Part shown: piece by piece, positions 12,401 to 18,310 of the stretch
Layout: each line of letters opens with the position of its first letter
Numbering within the stretch: the first letter of the stretch is position 1
Assembly: GCA_002310215.1 (NCBI GenBank)
Contig: DBYR01000025.1
Span: 1-64,000, forward strand
Length of the DNA: 64,000 bases
Source: Bacteroidales bacterium UBA1181
GTDB lineage: Bacteria > Bacteroidota > Bacteroidia > Bacteroidales > Paludibacteraceae
Reading direction: 5' to 3'
Made by a program: the position numbers and the translations under genes
Notes under the pieces: generated by a model
Told to the model about the DNA's origin: nothing
What the model saw: only the letters and a program-made list of their open reading frames with translations
The model's database searches: none

Positions 12401-13484
12401 GCGAATTTCTCATCCGGATACGGTCTATGTCGATACGACCATCGCGGTGGGTCAGTCAATCGATTTCTATGGATTGAAGGTAATTGACGCCGCTTATGGT
12501 GTCTACAATTACGATACTACGGTAGTGGAAAGCTCTGGTTGTGATATTCTCTTCCATGTGTCAGTCTCCGCTTCGGGCAGACCTATCGTCATCGATAGTG
12601 TAGAGGTTTCCGGTGGTGAGAGTGGTCATGGTGGTGAGGACAACATCCCTGGCCATGCGACTGTGGTGGACACTACTACTGTGACGGACACTACCGCTAT
12701 CACTCCTGCCATTACTGACAGTGTGAAGGTGCTTGTCAAGGGTGGTCTCTGGTTCTGCCAGGGTGATGTGGCGAACGTAAGGTTCTACACGTCTGGCGCG
12801 CCTGAGAAGTATGCTGTGACGTTCGATTCGTTGACGGCGGCAGCAGGCTTCGAAGATGTCAGTGCTAATTTGGATGAGGATGGCGTTGTTCGCTTCAGCA
12901 TCCCTGAAAACATCCAGGCAGGCACTTACCACGCTAATGTGCAGCTCTTCGGTGAGGGCATGTCAAGTCAGGTGATTAGAATTAAGTTCTACGTCAGCAT
13001 GGGTTCAGGCGCTCTTAAACGCAAGTGGAACGATGTGCTTGTATGCAGTAACCCTGACAGCTTGTTCGTCGCTTATCAATGGTACCACAACAACGAGAAA
13101 ATGGAGGGCGAGACTTCCCAATATGTCTCCGTACTTACCGGTGTGGAGGGTACTTACTCCCTGGATGTCGTGACCATCTATGGCGACACGCTCCATGTCT
13201 GCGGTAAGGACTTCGAATTGTTGTTGCCTGAGTTCTCCATCTCGGCATATCCAGTTCCTGCTGTAGCTAACAAGGAGTTCACAATCCATGTTTATGGTCT
13301 CAACAGAGATCAGTTGAGCAAGGCTAAGTTGGTTGTATACTCTGTCGACGGTGTCGTGAAGTACAAGGATATCGATGGCATAGAGGAGAAGAATGTACTC
13401 AAATTGCCAATCGGTGACTACGTCGCTGTTGTGACTGTCGAGAACGGTCTCAGTGCTAATTGCAAGATTTTGGTTAAACCATGA
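3405..13484 (+). CDS. Giant T9SS-secreted repeat protein (locus A)
   Basis: A 3359-residue surface protein, likely an adhesin. It starts with a signal peptide (hydrophobic stretch at about 10-22; an alternative ATG is at 3423). Residues 30-325 are a right-handed beta-helix ending in the choice-of-anchor-Q motif (LDLAGKERVLGSKIDMGAYEY). An Ig-like domain follows near 330-430, then a jelly-roll or MAM-like domain near 545-790 (HDDFGTF to GNDMMFDDITITAC) and another Ig-like region. HYR-like modules containing DKTAP begin near 1020 and 2403. About 28 repeats of about 49 residues, with core GCDSIVTLNLTI, fill 1240-2400 and 2640-3060. The C-terminus (3080-3278) carries KRKWNDVLVC and QWYHNNEKMEG. 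The T9SS tail (3279-3359) starts YPVPA rather than YPNPA. A homologous barrel gene follows 47 bp later. Function is inferred from architecture. Confidence 0.88.
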   Translation: MTAKNRMSRTILLIVSMLLGWIFEAFPATVSLSSFGNIQSALDECSVGDTISLTGNSTLTSSVTVNKSVTILGNGYTVTRRSSNARITFGADVNVSNLTFDANGTSSSTTSFILVSTGNKVTMDDETIITQSASGPALVIEGTLVGGIVTGNTATGANVPNNAIVRVTANGTMVNSLVYGNTATGNSSTRYAYIVLLQGGKIVNCTVAGNRLSGNSRSTSYAYALTSSDSHSLVLNSLVCLNTHSSSNVTRNVNVELDDNMPTRNIQKSYYDTTDPGFVNASQGNYALLESSDCVDAGDNSFNSEELDLAGKERVLGSKIDMGAYEYQFCAVIKASKSTDIIYGEKIVLEVDNISSEFNNMSISYQWQSSSDGRTWSNIGKDATSNRYVIESVSKETPYYRLNIVKKANTSEVLCTANAPVLQFAAPSVKFVASGYDRVVTHYAFEAVYGSTFSFGLERVNDARITAFSLTRRLLQRPGEADVTYDPSEVNNYKIDCKVDDAYEFILSYTYQIGTGTAVKKDTTFILRPIYKCTGKKSQLIWHDDFGTFRYANDTYTYTYVDAADGLTKTISSYRYNNTDYNVGYNTNRGAMAVPDFNNALRGHEYFASQRSWHTDDGYYSIVPNSRHSWWDQDQFGEQKDHTTGNGTGGMLVVNCEEDSKNTRIYQRDFSVECDSSLVIFSSYIANLNMWDKATWTNNVTLINANVRLDIYEVNGATEKLLQSAYSGEMLSRLHDYDSDPNVDTYWSNLSAKFLADAGKTYRVVLVNNSNGGYGNDMMFDDITITACCPDMAISDNPSFVNEKQNVEICGTDSSDFTIYAIMKDGTVADDYFISPYYYLYQYREKGDTIWKNFIDGTDPYLEQFSYKVDLTTFPSGAECRAILARSKTRIQQIVNHYNASYNDPTITDEEKRYPPVECKEGVYGVAYGFSISYYPDLGVISADKVKVACPGVNVKFEYDPGEVWSERNWYDENGALLASGNSITVKKTPKEIDSYHYVIAGDGGVCPDTITFEAHMNRDLAFEDVDDIYADADENCKATVSLADAQPGYSYCAEDIDRVDYYYRVNDKGAWVKLAAGSKTEVMDGDVIAWRGLLFLQGTSHAVDSVFYNQPAHVTDKTAPAIVRCGEMEHVFALPSSEKISGNVQVTLSPSTIQNASEDNCTAPANLGVLWNAGSGETFGEFGDDYTLTLNAYTNPFEEYAWEVKDEAGLVSAPCIVKYEIKKDTVDEHNDPYAIIRDTVVCTSSFPLTWYGRTFRQDGDTAHVGYTLLKVFADSSYYRTITETSCGVFQFNGKTYNYSGVFRDTVYNPTGCDSIYTLNLTINDVYNEEMVVTACDSFNWIGTQYVASGSYTKTLKSVTGCDSVVTLKLTVGYSHYDTMEVAVANEYVWSVNGAKYTKSGQYVSDLKSVNGCDSIDVLNLTIYQPSYGSETVSLCRSELPYRFKPTFSYSGDTASKLIVSDTTFTFSRYGMGDTIITFKLDIREATSYSEEVSVCRMDFPYTFSQRNHLVVYNPQSDTTFVIENGVGCDSTINLKLNILEASEPTIIDTTVCESYTNWGETFTEDTTFSKNFRNVAGCDSIVTLKLKVNHAVYAVEDMGEYCDSVFWHGNWYYADNNVATFDTVSKVTGCDSITTLNVKVNHSIRTKETLSLCESDFVDDGTRKTYTTSQGIVLVADGWSVKDTVYATRTVKGCDSIVNIRVNYAPSKFIYDTIFAKDSVEWRNGLVYSVSGEYSDTVGHGPFISNSGCDSATFLSLHIIPTKYVEVDEVACETFSYQYGNVRYVTNQDTTWTFAYTYDTLVAVGSAGSPRDVAVKGDSIVTLHVKINNKVVVYLAPETSCGPTTWNGIPVNQSATYEYTIPSLLTGCDSTTIIRYFVYDVKRDTVQEIVCDSFAWDVTGEKYTRSGFYSDTLRYANSANCDSAIHVLDLTVLEKTESIITERLSASEYANYRVEGFHPDVMDTIMPDGSYRLNPLYNERLGVYPSVLSYIKNANGCDSILNFHVTLLASSDETVINDAVCLADLPYHVTIGSVDYALYGDTSIVLKNSVGGDSTVVVNLQINSASKPVTESVDACGLSFEWNGRTYTESAKDTIHLQNVLSCDSTVYLDLKLNKPNYFVEEIAACDSFEWNGVMFTESVVVDQPKVDYTFETALALKSGARVVVDNARMLPYYFESKKNAAGCDSVVILSLNVTKTVYGDTVPVTVCDSYAWLVNDEHLDGIYKTSGIYSARRLSMVSNCDSVASIDLTILHSTTVDTTLYVCANQPIKLGALELKGDTTISSVNAAGCDSIVNVKVVINPAYDTTFVAATCDSVYTWRGNIYRQTGIYTDSLKTASCGCDSVVRLDLTMNQLPIVSIDTTVCGRFSWNGRDYIDDAVISDTFQTAKGCDSIVNVNLTVKKASISQPDALELAAGDACKADLELNAHVPAYQYCDDAAKADYWFSTDSISWTHVDDAATANVANGDTIYWRVILSDAIGKLDSVTVSQAVSVVDKTAPEFVESCESWTSVYSVVDTISGDVTFSLAADSIRTKMSDNCTGTSDLNVQWNVNGTGFSTFVGDTTFTLNAYKGDSIVISWKVSDEAGNESDVCDKVYQIDRDKKADDSIFYSIIRDTFVCAGELPFSWHGATFNADGDTAHVGSTLLKVHVDKSFFSTDTVVACGSYVWRDGQTYTSNNTTAVFNLSNSAACDSVYTLNLTILEPSKVDTVLNVCEADLPITLGDASISSDTIFTLTNVAGCDSVVTVKLNISSVKRDTIAQIACGSFVWNNVEYTASGIYSDTLKSVAGCDSISTLDLIIAPVSVDTVYDSFSCGNYVWHGQTYTEGGVFSDTLASSLGCDSIVTLVLTYEPTNINVAMNTCEGLPGNFRGHEILGDTVLVMPDDNGCDIFYTITLHVTPAFSGDTASAFACHSYEWNGRTLTESGIYKDTLSSSVSGCDSVAILNLTISNQPIYGDTAVVSACESYDWAGRNFTANGLYFDTIPTAAGCDSIIALDLRISHPDTVYVDTTIAVGQSIDFYGLKVIDAAYGVYNYDTTVVESSGCDILFHVSVSASGRPIVIDSVEVSGGESGHGGEDNIPGHATVVDTTTVTDTTAITPAITDSVKVLVKGGLWFCQGDVANVRFYTSGAPEKYAVTFDSLTAAAGFEDVSANLDEDGVVRFSIPENIQAGTYHANVQLFGEGMSSQVIRIKFYVSMGSGALKRKWNDVLVCSNPDSLFVAYQWYHNNEKMEGETSQYVSVLTGVEGTYSLDVVTIYGDTLHVCGKDFELLLPEFSISAYPVPAVANKEFTIHVYGLNRDQLSKAKLVVYSVDGVVKYKDIDGIEEKNVLKLPIGDYVAVVTVENGLSANCKILVKP
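6462..7377 (+). repeat. HYR-like module, copy 1, inside the giant protein gene
   Basis: It encodes residues 1020-1323. It shares its order of motifs with the stretch at 10611-11517: a cysteine-containing start (DENCKATV here, GDACKADL there), YC, DKTAP, EDNCTAP or SDNCTGT, VKDEAG or VSDEAG, a Ser/Ile-Ile-Arg-Asp-Thr segment, then DGDTAHVG and TLLKV. This is an internal duplication. Confidence 0.75.
7245..10610 (+). repeat. First block of GCDSI protein repeats (about 20 units)
   Basis: Units of about 49 codons each encode a CDSFxWNGxxYTxSGxYxDT half followed by xGCDSIVTLxLTV. Units differ in sequence at the DNA level, so this is an old, diverged protein repeat and not a recent DNA tandem repeat. 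Some units are longer or lack the first cysteine (near residues 1470 and 2010-2060). Confidence 0.85.
10611..11517 (+). repeat. HYR-like module, copy 2, inside the giant protein gene
   Basis: It encodes residues 2403-2704 and is the second copy of the module at 6462-7377. Shared landmarks are DKTAP, DNCTGT, KVSDEAGNES, IIRDTFVC and DGDTAHVGSTLLKV. It separates the two GCDSI repeat blocks. Confidence 0.75.
11518..12560 (+). repeat. Second block of GCDSI protein repeats (about 8 units)
   Basis: Further 49-residue units with the same core follow, ending in degenerate units (NGCDIFYTITLHV, SGCDILFHVSV). A Thr/Val-rich linker (about residues 3065-3105) then leads to the C-terminal module. Confidence 0.8.
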
Positions 13485-13531
13485 TTGTGAATGCGGGAAC
13501 TTATTAACGTAGATTATAAAAAGAAATAGAT

Positions 13532-14890
13532 ATGAAAAGAGTTGGTTTAGTTCTGGTGGGGCTTTCCCTCGTGTCCTTGGTTTTCGGACAGAGCGAACTG
13601 GTTACAGTGAGTGTGGGCGGTGGCCTGCACTCCTTGAAACACGAGCCTAAGCTCCCTACCAAGAATGAATTGGGTAAGTGCTTCGGAGAGGGTAAACTTT
13701 CCGCAGGCGCGACGTTCAGCGCAAGGTATATGCACTTCTTCCGTGATGGAAACTGGGGTATCGGCTCAGGTGCGGACGTGTCGTATTATGCCGCCACATC
13801 CTGTTTGGATGGGGTGGAGACCACGAGCGAGTACGACAAGTACAACAAGGAGAAGTTCGATTGCAGTTTCTCCTTCAATGGTTGGGAGGAACGTCAGCGT
13901 GTCTTCGCTTTGGAGATTCCGTTAGGCGTGTATTTCCGCACGGATTTCACCTATCGCTTGGGTATGGTGGCTGGTTTGGGCGCTAAGCTCATCATGCCGC
14001 TCCACTCCCGTTTCGAAATCCAAGAGGGTTCGTACGAGCTCACAGGCTACTATCCGGAGGATAATGTGACCTTCTCTCAATTGCCACATCATGGTTTCTA
14101 CGACAACTCTCCTCGCTATAAGGACGGTATCGACACGAAGCCTGTTTTAGGCGTTTATGCGGAGTATGGATTGAACATCAAGTTCACTGAAAAACTTTGG
14201 GGCTATGCCGGTGTGTATTTCAACTATGGCATCACCGATATGGCCAAGGAACACGTTTCTGATTTAGGTGCCATTCGTGATGATTTCCAGAACGGTTACA
14301 AAGGAGTCTTGAACTCATCTGCCGTGGACAAGGCTAATTTTTTGGCCGCGGGTGTGAAAATCGGTATTACTTTGCCGTTCGGCAAAAAGCCAGAGCTTCC
14401 TCTCGACTCCACATTGTTGGAGGAGCCTCTTCCAATGGTTCCTATGGTTGAACCTGCCGATTCTTCCGCAATCTTGGATAGCACGAAGGCGGCTAATATC
14501 CAAATCGATCCGGAAGACTTCAGACGCGCTAAGGACGCATTGGGTGATATCAATAACACAGTTCACTTCAAGCTCGGTTCCGCTCGTCTCAACAAGTCTA
14601 AGACTTTGAACAACGGTATCCAAGTTGTCGCTCAGTTCATGAAGAAGTATCCTAACGTTAAATTGGAGGTCGACGGACACACTTGTACGTTGGGTACGGA
14701 GGAGCGTAACGATAAATTGGGTGTTGCTCGCGCGAACAGTTTGATCGTTCCGTTGATCAAGGCGGGTTGTCCGAAGGAGAGCATCGTCACGACTTCCAAG
14801 TCATACCATGAGCCTGTCGCTTCGAACGTTTCGGAGACGGGTCGTGAGTTGAACAGACGTGCGGTAGTTAAGTTCATTATCAACAAATAA
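13532..14890 (+). CDS. Outer-membrane beta-barrel protein with C-terminal OmpA domain (locus A)
   Basis: A 452-residue protein with a signal peptide (residues 1-20, ending VFGQ). Residues 25-290 form a predicted outer-membrane barrel of alternating strands. A linker of about 45 residues rich in Pro, Glu and Ser follows, then an OmpA-family domain at about 335-452 (VHFKLGSARLNKSK, VDGHTCTLGTEERND, RELNRRAVVKF), which normally grips peptidoglycan. The usual HTD reads HTC. The barrel is clearly homologous to the protein at 41374-42225: LPHHGFYDN against LPHHGLYVD, GITDMAKEH against GVTDIAEHH, and KGVLNS against HGILNS. It lies 47 bp after the giant repeat gene and is probably co-transcribed with it. 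I infer a partner or anchor role for that protein, as SprF serves SprB in gliding flavobacteria. Confidence 0.85.
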   Translation: MKRVGLVLVGLSLVSLVFGQSELVTVSVGGGLHSLKHEPKLPTKNELGKCFGEGKLSAGATFSARYMHFFRDGNWGIGSGADVSYYAATSCLDGVETTSEYDKYNKEKFDCSFSFNGWEERQRVFALEIPLGVYFRTDFTYRLGMVAGLGAKLIMPLHSRFEIQEGSYELTGYYPEDNVTFSQLPHHGFYDNSPRYKDGIDTKPVLGVYAEYGLNIKFTEKLWGYAGVYFNYGITDMAKEHVSDLGAIRDDFQNGYKGVLNSSAVDKANFLAAGVKIGITLPFGKKPELPLDSTLLEEPLPMVPMVEPADSSAILDSTKAANIQIDPEDFRRAKDALGDINNTVHFKLGSARLNKSKTLNNGIQVVAQFMKKYPNVKLEVDGHTCTLGTEERNDKLGVARANSLIVPLIKAGCPKESIVTTSKSYHEPVASNVSETGRELNRRAVVKFIINK

Positions 14891-14915
14891 TTGAACCACA
14901 CATACCTATGATCAG

Positions 14916-14949
14916 GTGGGCTTGCCGAAAGGTGAGCCCACTTTTTTTT
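14916..14949 (+). terminator. Rho-independent terminator of locus A
   Basis: GTGGGCT pairs with AGCCCAC around a TGCC-GAAA-GGTG centre that can extend the stem. Eight T follow. It closes the giant-protein/barrel operon. Confidence 0.92.
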
Positions 14950-15022
14950 GTTGCTATTTGTTTGCTTTTCCCCCGTGTTTTCTTTATATTTATTACACCT
15001 AATCATTTAAATCTTATAGCCT

Positions 15023-15751
15023 ATGAGAACATTTTTCCTATCTATGATTGTGGCGCCCTTTTTATGTGTGGGTACTCTTTCCGCCCAGACTGCGGTGGGT
15101 GTCAATGGCTTTTATCTGGTGAAATATGCGAAAGATACAGTGCGGATTGGCCAGGAGTTCCGCATCTTCTATGCGTCCGAGTCGGGTGTGAAGGATTTCA
15201 AGGCCCCTCAGTTCGACAACACTAAGTTCAAGGTGGGGGCGGAGTCGCTTCCTTATGCCGCCAAAGACCGTCCTTGGGTGGATGGTAAGCGGGTTGAGTT
15301 GGATATGAAGGGGTATAGTTTCTTCATCACGCCGATAGGCACGGGACTGTGTGTGATTCCGCCGGCTGATGCCAAGGTGAACGGGAAACGGGTGACTTCA
15401 CCCTCCGATACGATTTACGTTCTGCCTCTTTACGAGGAGTTGCGCGACTATAGTCTGAAATTGGTCCCTGTGAAACCGACTGCAGGCAAACCTTTCGAGT
15501 TCGTCATCACCTCCAAGTTCCGTTTCGACGTGAACCCGGAGATTTGCCTGGATCAGTTCACCGCCCTGACGGAACGTCCGAGGGTGGGTATGACCATGGA
15601 CCAGAGCGGTAGTAGCTATACCTATACGTTCCGTTTGGTGGCGGAGCAGCCAGGGGATTATATGATGCCTGCCTTCGATGTTTTCGTGTCGCGGAAAAGG
15701 TATACGATAATGCCATACGTTTTCAACGTGAGGGAAGATGTCACGAAATGA
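15023..15751 (+). CDS. Secreted BatD-like protein
   Basis: A 242-residue exported protein with a signal peptide at 1-22 (cleavage after LSAQ). Residues 30-135 follow the BatD (aerotolerance) N-terminal pattern: VRIGQEFRIFY, an FKAPQFDNTKF segment, SFFITPIGTG, then VIPPADAKVNGKRVTSPSDTIYV. A second beta-rich domain follows (140-240). It is much shorter than full BatD proteins and lacks their membrane helix, so it is a stand-alone periplasmic or surface version. No BatABC genes are nearby. The family link is by pattern only and its role is unknown. Confidence 0.6.
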   Translation: MRTFFLSMIVAPFLCVGTLSAQTAVGVNGFYLVKYAKDTVRIGQEFRIFYASESGVKDFKAPQFDNTKFKVGAESLPYAAKDRPWVDGKRVELDMKGYSFFITPIGTGLCVIPPADAKVNGKRVTSPSDTIYVLPLYEELRDYSLKLVPVKPTAGKPFEFVITSKFRFDVNPEICLDQFTALTERPRVGMTMDQSGSSYTYTFRLVAEQPGDYMMPAFDVFVSRKRYTIMPYVFNVREDVTK

Positions 15752-15781
15752 TTTTTTTAAGGAAAAACATGGGTAATAAAA

Positions 15782-15813
15782 TTGTATATTAATCGATAAT
15801 TAACGTAAATTTG
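15782..15813 (+). promoter_or_regulatory. Promoter of the NfnAB-like operon
   Basis: TTG at 15782-15784, a 21-base spacer, and TAAATTTG at 15806-15813. The arrangement is the same as in the promoter at 3261-3292. The predicted start leaves a leader of about 15-20 bases before the ATG at 15836. Confidence 0.7.
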
Positions 15814-15835
15814 CGAGAACTAATTTTTGTGATAA

Positions 15836-16660
15836 ATGAATAAGATAGTCGGTAAGGAATACTTTTCGGAGAATGTGGTCAAACTTGAGGTCGAGGCGCC
15901 TCTGATCGCGAAGTCCCGAAAAGCGGGTCATTTTGTGATCGTGCGTGTTGGAGAAAAGGGAGAGCGTATCCCGTTAACCATTGCGGATGCGAATGTGGAG
16001 AAAGGTACGATTACGCTTGTTGCGCAAAAAATAGGAGTCTCAACAACAAGACTTTGCGCATTGAATGTTGGTGATGAGATTACGGATGTGGTTGGTCCGT
16101 TGGGCAAGGCGACCCATATCGAGAAGTTCGGTACGGTCGTTTGCGCGGGAGGTGGCGTCGGTGTCGCTCCGTTATTGCCAATCGTTAAATCGCTTAAGGC
16201 TGCGGGCAATCGTGTCGTCACGGTGTTAGCTGCCCGCAACAAGGATTTGATCATCCTGGAGAAGGAGATGCGCGAGTCCTCCGACGAGGTGATCATCATG
16301 ACGGATGACGGTTCCGCCGGGAAGAAGGGCCTTGTGACGCAAGGCGTCGAGGAGATCATCAACCGGGAGAAGGTGGATCTGTGTGTCACCATTGGTCCTG
16401 CCATCATGATGAAGTTCGTCTCCTTGCTGACGAAGAAGTATAATCTGCCTACTGTGGCTTCCCTGAATACGATCATGGTCGATGGAACGGGCATGTGTGG
16501 CGCTTGTCGCCTCACGGTCGGAGGAAAGACCAAGTTCGTCTGTGTGGACGGACCAGAGTTCGACGCCCATCAGGTCGATTTCGATGAGATGCTGATGCGT
16601 ATGGGTGCATACAAGGAGATTGAGCAGGCTGACCTAGCGAATAAATTTGGAAAGAAATAG
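15836..16660 (+). CDS. NfnA-like FAD/NAD-binding ferredoxin-NADP oxidoreductase subunit
   Basis: A 274-residue protein of the dihydroorotate dehydrogenase electron-transfer / sulfide dehydrogenase family. It matches the small subunit of NADH-dependent ferredoxin:NADP oxidoreductase (NfnA, also called SudB). Residues 1-95 form the FAD domain (HFVIVRVGEKGERIPLTIAD). Residues 98-215 form the NAD domain (CAGGGVGVAPLLPIVKSL). The [2Fe-2S] region MCGACRLTVGGKTKFVCVDG is at about 221-240. It is followed 22 bp later by its usual partner, a GltD-like flavoprotein. Together they should interconvert NADH, NADPH and reduced ferredoxin in the cytoplasm, which fits a strict anaerobe. Length is typical. Confidence 0.9.
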   Translation: MNKIVGKEYFSENVVKLEVEAPLIAKSRKAGHFVIVRVGEKGERIPLTIADANVEKGTITLVAQKIGVSTTRLCALNVGDEITDVVGPLGKATHIEKFGTVVCAGGGVGVAPLLPIVKSLKAAGNRVVTVLAARNKDLIILEKEMRESSDEVIIMTDDGSAGKKGLVTQGVEEIINREKVDLCVTIGPAIMMKFVSLLTKKYNLPTVASLNTIMVDGTGMCGACRLTVGGKTKFVCVDGPEFDAHQVDFDEMLMRMGAYKEIEQADLANKFGKK

Positions 16661-16682
16661 TAGGACGATATATTAATTTATT

Positions 16683-18131
16683 ATGGCTGAAGATAGAAAT
16701 GCGGCGTGGCGCGAGGAATTGCGCAAAGCCACTAAGAATAGCGAAAGGGTGCAGATTCCCCGCATCCACATGAATGAGTTGAACGCTCATTTCCGCGCTC
16801 GCACGCGCGATGAGGTGAATCAGGGCCTTACGATGGAACAGGCGTTGCAGGAGTCTAAGCGTTGCTTGGATTGCCCTAACCCGACTTGTATGACGGGTTG
16901 CCCGGTCTCCATTAATATCCCTGGATTTATCAAGAACATTGAGCGGGGAGAGATTCTCGAGGCTGCTAAGATACTTAAGCAGACGAGCGCTTTGCCTGCT
17001 GTGTGTGGACGTGTGTGTCCGCAGGAGAAACAGTGTGAGTCTCAATGTACCTATAAGCTGAAATTGAAGAAAGAACCGGTTGCCATCGGCTATTTGGAGC
17101 GTTTCGCCGCGGATTATGAGCGTGAGAGCGGTCATGTCTCCGTGCCTGAGATTGCGGCTAAGAATGGTGTGAAGGTGGCGGTTGTCGGTTCCGGACCTGC
17201 TGGTCTCTCTTTTGCGGGCGACATGGCGAAGAAGGGTTATTCGGTGACGGTCTTCGAGGCGTTGCACGAGATTGGCGGCGTGTTGAAGTATGGTATTCCA
17301 GAGTTCCGTTTACCTAATCATATCGTGGATGTGGAGATTGAAAGTCTCCGTGGCATGGGTGTTGAGTTCGTCAAGGATTGTATCGTGGGCAAGACTATCT
17401 CCATGGACGATTTGAAGGCGGATGGCTACAAGGGCGTATTCGTTGCCAGTGGCGCTGGCCTTCCTCGCTTCATGAACATCCCGGGAGAGAACCTGATAGG
17501 TGTGATGTCCTCTAACGAATACCTTACCCGTGTCAACTTGATGGATGCTTCCAGCGAGGAGAGCGACACCCCTGTGTTGAAGGGTAAGAATGTGGCTGTG
17601 ATTGGTGGTGGCAACACTGCCATGGATTCAGTCCGTACCGCATTGCGTATGGGTGCGGATAGGGCGATGATTGTATATCGTCGTTCGGAAGAGGAGATGC
17701 CTGCGCGTGTGGAAGAGGTGAAACATGCCAAGGAGGAGGGTGTTGAGTTCATGACGCTTCACAACCCGATCGAGTATCTTGGAGACGAGAAGGGTAGGGT
17801 GAAGACGATGCGCCTTCAGGTCATGGAATTGGGCGAGCCGGATGCTTCTGGACGTCGTAGTCCGGTGCCGGTTGAGGGCAAGATTATCGAGGTGCCTGTT
17901 GATGTTGTGGTAGTCAGCATCGGAGTCTCTCCTAACCCTATCGTGCCTCATAGCGTGAGTGGATTGGAGGTGAGTCCTAAGGGGACGATCGTTGTCAATG
18001 AGGGCATGCAATCCTCTATTCCGATGATATTCGCGGGAGGTGACATCGTGCGTGGTGGCGCTACGGTTATCCTTGCGATGGGAGACGGAAGAGCGGCCGC
18101 TAAGTCGATGGACGAGTACTTGCAGAAGTGA
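16683..18131 (+). CDS. gltA: NADPH-dependent glutamate synthase small-subunit-like protein (NfnB type)
   Basis: A 482-residue flavoprotein of the GltD/NfnB family. Cysteine clusters for [4Fe-4S] centres are in the first 130 residues (RCLDCPNPTCMTGCPVSI and CGRVCPQEKQCESQC). The FAD-binding GSGPAGLSFAGDMAKKGY is at about 166-183. The NADPH-binding GGGNTAMDSVRTALRMGA is near 310, and the C-terminal FAD motif IFAGGDIVRGGATVILAMGDG is near 448-468. Because it directly follows an NfnA-like gene, a bifurcating NADH/ferredoxin/NADP role is more likely than glutamate synthesis. No large GOGAT subunit is present here. Length is typical. Confidence 0.92.
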   Translation: MAEDRNAAWREELRKATKNSERVQIPRIHMNELNAHFRARTRDEVNQGLTMEQALQESKRCLDCPNPTCMTGCPVSINIPGFIKNIERGEILEAAKILKQTSALPAVCGRVCPQEKQCESQCTYKLKLKKEPVAIGYLERFAADYERESGHVSVPEIAAKNGVKVAVVGSGPAGLSFAGDMAKKGYSVTVFEALHEIGGVLKYGIPEFRLPNHIVDVEIESLRGMGVEFVKDCIVGKTISMDDLKADGYKGVFVASGAGLPRFMNIPGENLIGVMSSNEYLTRVNLMDASSEESDTPVLKGKNVAVIGGGNTAMDSVRTALRMGADRAMIVYRRSEEEMPARVEEVKHAKEEGVEFMTLHNPIEYLGDEKGRVKTMRLQVMELGEPDASGRRSPVPVEGKIIEVPVDVVVVSIGVSPNPIVPHSVSGLEVSPKGTIVVNEGMQSSIPMIFAGGDIVRGGATVILAMGDGRAAAKSMDEYLQK

Positions 18132-18177
18132 TACAGACAAGCTGACGGGCTGCGATAAGCCCTGTGCGATAATAGAA

Positions 18178-18220
18178 AAGGCCATCATCGTTGGAGTGAA
18201 ATCCATGGTGATGGCCTTAG
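18178..18220 (+). terminator. Hairpin after the NfnAB-like operon
   Basis: AAGGCCATCA pairs with TGATGGCCTT across a 21-base loop, followed by TAGTTTATT. The T tract is weak. It lies 47 bases after the stop codon and could end the operon together with the next hairpin. Confidence 0.5.
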
Positions 18221-18254
18221 TTTATTGAAGTCCGACGTAAGGATAATATAGGTA

Positions 18255-18296
18255 AAAAAGAAAGAGCCGTTCGGTTGTCGAACGGCTCTTCTTTAT
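18255..18296. terminator. Bidirectional terminator between convergent genes
   Basis: An 11-bp perfect stem (AGAGCCGTTCG with CGAACGGCTCT) is flanked by A-rich sequence on the left and T-rich sequence on the right. It can therefore end both the plus-strand NfnAB-like operon and the minus-strand lipoprotein gene. Confidence 0.85.
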
Positions 18297-18310
18297 CGTT
18301 AAGATGTTAA

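Noticed and set aside
7245..12560. Possible DNA tandem repeats or CRISPR-like array
   Set aside because: The periodicity is about 147 bases and exists at protein level (GCDSI repeats) in one open frame. DNA repeats are diverged and there are no spacer-like unique segments of uniform length.
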